Origin: Salticus scenicus
Lineage: Eukaryota; Arthropoda; Arachnida; Araneae; Salticidae
Assembly (NCBI GenBank): GCA_963930645.1
Contig: OZ005651.1
Location: 326,935,527 to 326,999,526, forward strand
Length of the DNA: 64,000 nucleotides
Direction: 5' to 3'
Below, one piece after another: positions 56,692 through 64,000 of the stretch. A program made the position numbers and the translations under genes. Numbering within the stretch: position 1 is the stretch's first letter; the number at the start of each line of letters is the position of its first letter. The notes below the pieces were generated by a model, which worked only from the letters and a program-made list of their open reading frames with translations, did not search any database and was not told the DNA's origin.

Positions 56692-57304
56692 TAAAATTCT
56701 TGCTGGTATTTGTTTGCTAGTCTAGCATTAAATGCTGTATCCCAGCAAGCAAAATAGCATAAAATACCAAAAATATTTGCTGGTTCCACCAAAATTACCA
56801 GCAAGTAATGGTGTGTATTGGCACAGTTTATTGCTTGTCCAGCATACATAATCCAGCTTCTGTTGCTTGAATAGTATGTTGCTAGTCCAGCAGTAATTAT
56901 GACTACTATTTGCTTGAAATTTCTGCTATACTAGCAGTAATTCACAACCAACAGATGCTTTTTTGTTGCTATTTTCTCACTTCTCACTGGCATCTAGCAT
57001 GCCATGCTATTTCTACTTAAGCTGCCGACATAACATATTACGCTGGCAAGCATAGAAAAGCACATAATAGCTTGTTAAGGTACATACCTCTCCAGGCTTT
57101 GGAAAAGCTTAAACAACAAATAAGCATAAAATGCTTGTATATAGCTTGTCGTGCTATTGCTGTGTAAGCTAGCTAATATAGCATTTTATGCTGGCTAGCA
57201 TTATAAAGCATATAACAGCATGAAAATCTAGCAGACAAAGCAAAACATAGCAATAACTAGCCTATTTTCTTTGCTGGTACTAGCATGGATTTTAACTTGG
57301 GACC
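56692..57304. mobile_element. MITE inserted in the LINE 5' UTR
   Basis: Inverted ends: left CCCAGGTTAAAATTCTTGCT, complement of right CCCAAGTTAAAATCCATGCT. The interior is full of short variants of 'TTGCTAGTCCAGCA' and 'TTTATGCTGG', giving a self-complementary texture. Flanking wording ('caggcacc' before, 'ccaatccaagg' after) suggests a short duplication of uncertain length. Confidence 0.65.
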
Positions 57305-57696
57305 CCAATCCAAGGTGTTAGGTACCGTGCTGATGGATGAATGGCACCAGGGGTTATGGTGTCGTGTACGGTCCCCTCGAGGAACCAGGTGAAACCTCAT
57401 TGTATTTAGCCTTACACCTGTATTGAGAGGCTATGCAGGTGTGGACCTCTCTTTCCTCCCAGTTCTGCGGTCCTGTATGGATACATCTTTTACTAAAGGA
57501 CTGCCTATGCAGTCAGACAAGGACGATGTTCCTTTGGGAACTCGTCATATTCAGGAGGAAACCTGTAAACCTTCTGGATCTACTATGGGGGCAGCAGGCT
57601 CTGGCCAGCAGCACCCTGGTGGACCCGCTGGTGAGCAGAAAGTACTCACAAAATCACAACTGAAGGAAGAGGTTGCAGAAGGGTATACCATCAAAT

Positions 57697-58635
57697 ATGG
57701 CTGGTGACCAAGATAAGGATGGTGGACGCAAGAGGCTTCGGTCACAAGTGTCAACTCCTTCACCCAAGGTCTGTGAGACGACGAAGAAGCCTAAGCTTCA
57801 GTCATTTGCACAGGTAGCAAAGTCAACCAGGATGGCAGTGGTGAATGAATCTTTTCCTTCCCACAGGCTAAATTCTTCGGAGGCCTTTGCTATCCAAGAG
57901 GAAATTTTGAGAAAGGGTGATTTACTTCCTGTGAGTGAACACCTTCCAAAATTAAGCAGCCCTACACTTGTCGATGATGCTCATCTTTCAGTGTGATGAC
58001 GCCTGGACAGTGGAGTGGCTGAAGAAGGAATTCGGTCAAAACAAGAATGTCCTGAAGGAAGAGGCCCTGCAAGTCATTCTAGCGAGCGAACTTCCGAAGC
58101 CTGTGAAGGTAGCCTTCAAAACCAAAGATGTAGTTAATAAGGAGCCCAAAGATCTTCTGAAGCGGATTTCTAGGTACAACCCAAAGTTGAAGTCTGAGGA
58201 CTGGCGTGTTCTGCGCAGGCTTGTAGAACCACAGTCCATTAGATGGATCTTTGAGGTTGGTATCGAGTCTGCTAGGGAAATCAGGGCTGCTGACTACAAA
58301 ACCTACACTGATTTGGACAGAGGAGCCTTCAAAATTTTGAAGGATCCAAATGTGCATACACTTGCTGTTGCGCAAGATGCAATGCAGGTAGAGGTAAGGA
58401 GGATGAAGAGGATAGTGTCACCACTGGTGAAGCATCCTCTTCCAAGGTAAGTGAAGCTGTTATTCAAACTAATATTGATTCACTTACTTTAAGTGAGCTA
58501 GATATTGAATCTAACTCTGAAGGCACACTTACTCCCTCATCACCTATGTCTTTGACTGAGATTGAGGCGCTGCTAGGTAACTCCTCAAAGGAATCTAGTG
58601 CTACTCCATCTGAGGGAGATTTAACTGGCACTTAG
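57697..58635 (+). pseudogene. LINE ORF1 (gag-like, DUF4780-like), two compensating frameshifts
   Basis: ATG at 57697 in good context (AATATGG) opens 'MAGDQDKDGGRKRLRSQ' with basic, NLS-like stretches (RKRLR, KKPK) and 'SFAQVAKS'. Near 57985 the frame shifts; it then reads 'DDAWTVEWLKKEFG', 'PKPVKVAFKTKD', 'LLKRISRYNPKLKSEDWRVL', 'YTDLDRGAFKIL', resembling the DUF4780 domain found in arthropod LINE ORF1 proteins. Near 58390 it shifts back to the first frame and ends in an acidic, serine-rich tail ('SPMSLTEIEALLGN') at TAG 58633-58635. The two shifts cancel, so the original ORF was probably about 310 codons. ORF1 proteins bind the LINE RNA; this copy would not make an intact one. Confidence 0.75.
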
Positions 58636-58656
58636 TTGTGTCTTTTTCCTCCCTGA

Positions 58657-59343
58657 TTTATAGATTGCAGCATTAAGATAGTGCAAATCAATCTGCACCA
58701 TAGCCAATCGGCTTCTGCCCTTCTTGGCCAAAAGCTGGCTAGTGGTGCTGTGGACATAGCACTTATCCAGGAGCCATGGACTAAAGATGGTAAGATCCTT
58801 GGTCTTGGTATAGACAGCAAGAGGATCTTCTTTGATAGAACCTGTTGTAGGCCCAGAGCATGCATTTATGTTAGCTTTAAGCTACATGCTCTGCTCCTGG
58901 TAAATCATCTTAATGGTGACAATGTTGCTGTCAGGGTGAAATACCAGCATCAGGATAACAAAGATAGTTTTACTTTTGTGTCATCTTATCTTCCATATGA
59001 GGATAAGGACACTCTCTCAAAGGAGATTATTAATCTTATTGAGAATTGTCAGAATCTTAAATTCAAGCTCATCATTGGCTGTGATGCGAATGCTCACCAC
59101 ATATTGTGGGGTAGTAGTGATTGCAACAAGCGGGGTGAGGACCTTTTAGAGTATATTTTGCATTATAATCTGTATACTCTAAATTCTGGCAATGAACCTA
59201 CTTTTGTTACTTCTAACAGGAGTGAGGTCATTGATATTACGTTCTGTAATAGTATATGCTATGACAACATCAGGGATTGGAGAGTCTCTGATGAAGAAAC
59301 TCTTTCTGATCACAGGCTAATTTGTTTACTGTTACAGGTCTAA
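58657..59343 (+). pseudogene. LINE ORF2, APE-type endonuclease part
   Basis: Frame starts after a TGA at 58654 with 'IKIVQINLHHSQSASALL' (N motif), then 'IDIALIQEPW'-like 'VDIALIQEPWTKDGKILGLG' (catalytic Glu), 'FTFVSSYLPYEDKD', 'LIIGCDANAHHILWGSS' (D/N pair), 'EVIDITFCN' and 'DEETLSDHRLICLL' (SDH catalytic His). Nearly all catalytic positions of AP-type LINE endonucleases are present. No ATG opens this region, so translation may have depended on ORF1 termination-reinitiation, or the start has been lost. The frame breaks at about 59330, one base out of step with the RT part. Confidence 0.85.
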
Positions 59344-61952
59344 TAAGACTTGAAACCAAGGGTAGGAATCCACGTCATACTAAGTGGGGTTCCTACTGTG
59401 AAGATCTAAAGAAAGCAGATTTTGGCCACTTTGGTAAGTTGTCTTCGGTGCTGGATCTCGAACTGGCTGTTGACCAGTTGCAACAGGTCATTTTAGAATC
59501 CTACCACCAAAATTGTAAGGTTATGCACACTAGCTTACCAAGGATTGTTCCTTGGTGGTCTAAAGAGCTTAGTTGTATGCGTAGCAATTGTAGAAAACTC
59601 TTTAATAGAGCTAAGAAGAATGGTGAGTGGCAAACCTATAAGGCTGCACTTACCTCTTATAATAAAGCTGTCAGGAATGCCAGTAGGGCATCCTGGAACA
59701 GCTATTGTTCTGGCATCAGTGATATTTCAGCCACAGCTAGGCTGGTTAGGGTGATGTCTAAGGACAGGATGTGCAATTTTAATGCTGTTAAGTTGCCTAG
59801 TGGTGATTACTCTGAGTGTGGAGAGGAGACCCTGGCAGAAATGTTTAGGGTCCATTTTCCGAACTCCAGTACTTGCCATGAGACAAGTTTTTCTACTCCT
59901 CTTAACACTCGTGCTTGTGGAAGAGAGAAATGGAATGCTGCCAGGAAGGTTGTTACATATGAAAAAATTATTTGGACTATTAACTTCTTCAAGTCTTTTA
60001 AGACTCCTGGAATTGATGGTATCTTTCCAGCACTTCTGAAAGAAGGCGCTGAGGTTTTGACACCCATCATTTGCAGGATTTTTCGATCCTGTTTGGCACT
60101 TGGTTATACACCAATGGCTTGGGGAAATTCCAGTGTTATCTTTATCCCTAAGCCTGGTAAAGATAATTATTTTGAGGCAAAGTCTTTTAGACCTATTTGT
60201 CTCACTTCTTTTCTCTTAAAGACTCTTGAGAAGCTTGTTGATAGGTATTTCAGGGAAGAGGTCTTATGTGTTCGGCCACTTTCCAATTTTCAGTTTGCCT
60301 ATCAGCCTGGCAAGTCAACTGACAGTGCGTTGTATCACTTAACTCATATTGTTGAGAAGTGTTTGGTCTCTAAGGAGGTAGCTCTTGCTGTCTTTCTTGA
60401 TGTCGAGGGTGCCTTTGACAAGGTTCCTGTTAACACCATCATTGATGCGCTTTCTAATAAGAATATCAATAGTACAATTGTGAATTGGATCAAGAGTCTT
60501 CTCACCAACAGGTTTGCCTCTGCAACACTGCTTGGTGATTCTCTGATGATCAAAGACAATACTGGATGTCCACAGGGTGGTGTTCTTTCTCCACTGCTGT
60601 GGTGTCTCGTGGTTGATTCACTTCTGAATGAGATTGGTCACTTGGGGGTGGATTGCATTGGTTATGCTGATGATATTGTCATTGTAACCAAGGGGAAGTT
60701 TCCGGATACTGTTTGCTGTATCATGCAGAATGCCCTTAAGAAAGTTGAGTCTTGGTGCTCTTCCAGGGGTCTTTCCATGAACCCTGCGAAGACACATATG
60801 ATTGCCTTTAATAGAAAGAGGACCATTATCTTAAAAAATATCAAGTTTTTTGGTCATAACCTCACTTGTTCAAGTGAGGTTAAGTATCTTGGTGTCTATC
60901 TGGATGAGAAACTCAACTGGAAGAGTCATCTTGATTATTGCATTTCTAGGGCTAAAAGGGCTTTTTGGGCCTGTAGAAATGCTATTGGTAGGTCATGGGG
61001 TCTTAGTCCTATGGTTATCCGCTGGATTTACTCCATGATCATTTGTCCAATGATCACTTATGGTTCTATTGCCTGGTGGTCTAGGACTAGGCTTGACACT
61101 GCTAAGAAGAATCTTAATAAGATTCAAAGGATGGTGTGTGTCGCGATGACTGGTTGTTTAAGGACAACACCAACTGGAGCTTTAGAGTTACTCTTGGGCT
61201 TTATCCCTCTGCATATGCTCATTGAGGCTGAGGCTATCTTATGTGTAAAGAGGTTAAGAAGTTTTGGGCATTGGAATAATTATTCCAATTATCTGAACTG
61301 GAAGCATCTTAATAAGGAGATTTCGGATCACCCCCATTTTATTATGCAGTGTGATAAGGTTCTCCCTAGGTATGCTTTTTCTAAGCTGTATATTATCCAC
61401 TTGCCTCCTAGGGACATTTGGATGAATACTCCACCTTGGGGTAATACGAATCACATTAAGTGGTACACTGATGGCTCCAAGATGGATACTGGTGCTGGTG
61501 TTTGCTGTCCTGAGGATGGTACTTCACTTTCCTATCCTTTGGGGAGGTATGCTACTGTCTTTCAGGCTGAAGTCTTTGCAATCCTTATGTGTTGTAGGAC
61601 TTGCATGAATAGGGGCTATAAGAATCGATATATTGACATTTATTCTGATAGTCTGGCTGCCCTGTTGGCTTTACAGAAGTCAGTAATGACTTCTTCTCTT
61701 GTTTGGGAGTGTTATTTCACTCTTTGTGCTCTTGCTGCTAACAATAAAATCTTCCTATATTGGGTACCAGGTCATACTGGTATCCTGGGAAATGAGTTAG
61801 CTGATGAGCTGGCTAGGAAGGGTTCTGATACACCTTTTATTGGTCCTGAACCTGTCCTGAGTATTTCTGGTAGTTTGTTGAGGGGTACTATTTTCTCCAT
61901 CATGAGAAATTTGCAGTACTCTACTTGGCTCAAGACTGAGGGGAGCAGGTAA
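59322..61952 (+). pseudogene. LINE ORF2, reverse transcriptase and RNase H
   Basis: Continuous frame of about 876 codons. RT motifs: 'FKTPGIDGIFPALLK', 'FRPICLTSFLLKTLEKLV', 'FAYQPGKSTDSAL', 'AVFLDVEGAFDKVP' (motif A Asp), 'GCPQGGVLSPLLW' (motif B), 'GYADDIVIV' at 60660-60686 (catalytic YADD), 'LSMNPAKTHMIAF', 'FFGHNLTCSSEVKYLGVYLD'. RNase H: 'WYTDGSKMDTGAG' at 61461 (Asp), 'AEVFAIL' (Glu), 'IYSDSLAALLAL' (Asp), 'WVPGHTGILGNELADELA' at 61761 (His and Asp). All catalytic residues are kept. It carries out target-primed reverse transcription and RNA removal in active relatives. Joined to the endonuclease by a one-base frameshift and ended by a premature TAA at 61950. Confidence 0.92.
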
Positions 61953-62279
61953 GCTAAAGAGCTTAACTGCGGTAATCCTAGTGCAAGGGCTAAGGAGCTC
62001 ATGAAGATTAATAGAAATGGCATCAGCAAGGTGATTGGTCTCCTTACGGGACACTGTCGCTTAAAGAGACATCTTTATGTCATGGGTATTGCTAGTGACC
62101 CATTTTGTAGGGGTTGCAAGGAGGAAACTGCAACACATATTTTATGTGAATGTGAAGTCTTCTCTGCCTATAGGTTTGAGCACTTGGGGCGGCATATAAT
62201 TGAGCCTTGGGAGCTTCAGGATATTCCGGTCAAGTGTCTGCTGGGTTTTCTTTCTACCACAGGTCTTTCTAAAGATTAG
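61953..62279 (+). pseudogene. LINE ORF2 C-terminal end with CCHC zinc knuckle
   Basis: Same frame as the RT, after the TAA at 61950-61952: 'NPSARAKELMKINRNGISKV', 'GLLTGHCRLKRHLYVMG', then 'DPFCRGCKEETATHILCECE' (C-X2-C-X7-H-X3-C) and 'RFEHLG', ending at TAG 62277-62279. This is the usual C-terminal region of I/LOA/R1-type ORF2 proteins. The single stop is the only lesion dividing it from the RNase H part. Confidence 0.85.
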
Positions 62280-62362
62280 GTTTTGTGGATTAGTACAATA
62301 GACCTCTGGTCGCAGTGCTTGGTTTCTTGTAAACCACCCACTTATAATTCATAATTCATTCA

Positions 62363-62375
62363 TAAATGCATAACG
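62363..62375 (+). repeat. LINE target-site duplication, right copy
   Basis: TAAATGCATAACG, identical to 56523-56535. Confidence 0.85.
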
Positions 62376-63400
62376 GCCAACTGCTTGCAGTACTACTCTG
62401 CAGTATTTTCCGTTTACTGGAAAATTACATTTATGTTTCTGTGTTATAAAAATGCACTAAATTGGTGCGTGGCATATTGTGAAATATTCTGCTTATTGAG
62501 TTCTGGTGTATATCACCCGACAGATAGAGCTGCTTTTAGTCTGTGACTTTTCAGGTGTCTATATCTCAAAATGTGTTGTTAAAATTTGTATATTTAAAAG
62601 TTTAATTGTGAGAAGCTATGTTAATTAAAATTTGATGATAGTAACTCGTAGGTGGCGCTGTTACTAAAATGATATAGATGAAAAGTTACTTTCTATACGC
62701 AAGAAGAATGTAAAGATTAGTGAAGATTTTCGACTTCCAGTTTTTACTGAATTTACACATTTTGAGATGTTCTGAGCAGGAATCATCCATTTTTTGAAAA
62801 TATATATCTGCGTTTGTGTGTGTACGATGAGTTTGTAAAATTTGAAATCACACAAAGTAATAGGCAGAATTCAGCTCAGCTTGATATTTGGATATAGATT
62901 GACTTAAGCTACCTCTTATTAGTTTTTAAGGTATGTCACCCAACAGGCTGCACATTTGTACTGAAATTACCTCCATTTAAAGAAAGATTATATCTTTGCT
63001 TCTGTAGTGTATAAGCGCCCCAAACAATATATTAGATGATTAATATTAAATAAAAGCTATGATGCTTCAATTTGGGTACATATCGGATGACAGGTTGCGC
63101 TCTTGTGCTGCAATTTTATCACGTTTATGAGAAGATAATAACTCAACTTCTATGATAAATATTTATTTACCAAACTTGATATGTGAAATGGATATTGTAA
63201 AAAAAATATACTGATATAATTTACTTACATGTTGGAAAAAGGGTGGCACTATTTCACCACAATTTAATCCCGTTAACAGATGACTATATCTCAGCTTCTA
63301 TGTTATATAAATGTACCAAACTCGGTGTGTGACACATATAATATATGAGTAATTCTCTGAAAAGTGGTCGTTTCATGTCCCAGTAGTCTTGAGGGCATAT
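62376..63400. repeat. Right half of the older repeat block split by the LINE
   Basis: Recurring phrases 'tatatcacccgacagatagag' (62512), 'gtatgtcacccaacaggctg' (62931), 'tacatatcggatgacaggttg' (63076), together with 'tatatctcagcttctatgttatat' variants. Wording matches parts of 56120-56500, as expected for one element interrupted at TAAATGCATAACG. Confidence 0.55.
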
Positions 63401-63673
63401 TTTTAAAAGCACAAAAACAAAAAGTGGTCCAAACTATCAATATTAATTGGTTTTGCATATAAACTGTTATTCTTTTGTTATTGGAATTCAAATATAATTT
63501 TAAGATATTTTTTTAAATGCAAAATATCCTTCCCTCACTGTGTCCCCATTCCCACATGTAAGTAAATAAAATGGTTTCTATGGCAGTAAAGCATGTATAT
63601 TTACATTATTTGAATTGAAAATTTATTAAACATACTTTAATAAATATGTATCCATTATACTATATTTATATAT

Positions 63674-64000
63674 TATGCAACGAAAAAAATTAGAACACTT
63701 TTTATTGTTGTACCTGGTAATAGATATCATTCCCTCACCAAACTATAATTGCACCCCTACTTACTCCATTAATGGCAGCACATGCTTTATATAAGTCAAA
63801 CTTAATTTGTATAGTAGCAAGGTAAAGAAGCCATTCTGTGTTCTGTTGGCTGCATATTACAATGAGTGGCATATGGCTCTCAAACGTCAGATTGAAATAC
63901 AGTATTTTTATTATATGTCATTCCCTCATTCATTATAAAGTAAAAGAAATCAAATTCAAATTACATTAATAAAAATATGTTTTAATAAATATTTAGTGTT
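63674..64000. mobile_element. Possible Tc1-like end, running off the window
   Basis: 'TATGCAACGAAAAAAATTAG' followed by 'aacacttttt' resembles the terminal repeat of Tc1-like elements; no second end or transposase is inside the window. Confidence 0.3.

Larger units (their letters stand above)
56536..62362 (+). mobile_element. Nearly full-length non-LTR retrotransposon (I/LOA-type domain set)
   Basis: Bounded by a perfect 13-bp duplication. Layout: 5' UTR (with an inserted MITE), ORF1 (57697-58635), ORF2 with APE endonuclease (58657-59340), RT and RNase H (59322-61950) and a C-terminal CCHC region (to 62279), then a short 3' UTR ending in TTCATAATTCATTCA repeats in place of poly-A. About 5.2 kb without the MITE. 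An RNase H domain after RT, APE endonuclease and a CCHC end fit the I superfamily (I, LOA and relatives); the exact clade is inference. Few disabling lesions, so it was active fairly recently. Confidence 0.88.

Noticed and set aside
57423..57707. An upstream start for LINE ORF1 in another frame
   Set aside because: It has no gag-like motif, ends before the basic domain, and the ATG at 57697 with a good context opens the proper frame.

Overview
This is an AT-rich, repeat-dense stretch of a eukaryotic nuclear genome. The evidence is long introns with GT-AG splice sites, microsatellites and homopolymer runs, and a wide mix of eukaryotic transposable elements: mariner, Merlin, hAT, pogo/Tigger-like, TTAA-type, Helitron, an APE-endonuclease LINE, an R2-type LINE and LTR-type gag. 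The element types point to an arthropod, perhaps a chelicerate such as a spider. That placement is inference; no gene here fixes the species. No prokaryotic operon, CRISPR array or virus was seen.

Layout. 1-8.8 kb: diverged tandem repeats, a TTAA-flanked foldback MITE (2061-2286), a GC-rich island (2341-2900), an internally deleted mariner (3320-4196), a small hAT-type MITE with a 6-bp TSD (4858-4996), a second TTAA element (5882-6558) and a TA-flanked MITE (8305-8452). 8843-11576: a non-autonomous Helitron holding two tandem arrays. 12.9-14.4 kb: a 323-bp palindromic MITE, a relic of a retrotransposon gag, and a tRNA-like sequence held inside an inverted repeat with 13-bp flanking duplications. 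15.7-28.7 kb: MITEs, a 4.4-kb hAT-like element (19328-23742), a reverse-transcriptase relic (24.3-24.9 kb), and a minus-strand mariner that has itself been hit by a MITE. 29267-32829: a hAT element with a perfect 8-bp TSD and a relic of the dimerisation domain. 33-38.6 kb: mostly AT-rich spacer with short tandem repeats and a pogo-type MITE. 38.6-43.2 kb: a tangle of ~500-bp direct repeats, a gag relic, inverted repeats, and a decayed R2-type retrotransposon that still carries about 28 nt of 28S rRNA sequence at its 5' edge. 43331-45420: a broken Merlin element.

Host gene. The only likely host gene is on the minus strand: three small coding exons (51958-52024, 47218-47280, 46999-47124) join in one reading frame. 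They encode a Ser/Glu-rich linker and a coiled-coil C-terminus, followed by a 3' UTR with three tandem ~140-bp copies and a poly(A) signal near 46331.

52.6-64 kb: a series of nested elements (a GGGGAGAACC-ended element, a pogo/Tigger-like element, and another element inside it), then an older repeat block split by a nearly full-length LINE (56536-62362, 13-bp TSD). The LINE has ORF1, APE endonuclease, reverse transcriptase, RNase H and a C-terminal zinc knuckle, broken by a few frameshifts and one stop, and it carries its own MITE insertion in the 5' UTR. Nothing in the window looks like an intact, autonomous coding transposon.
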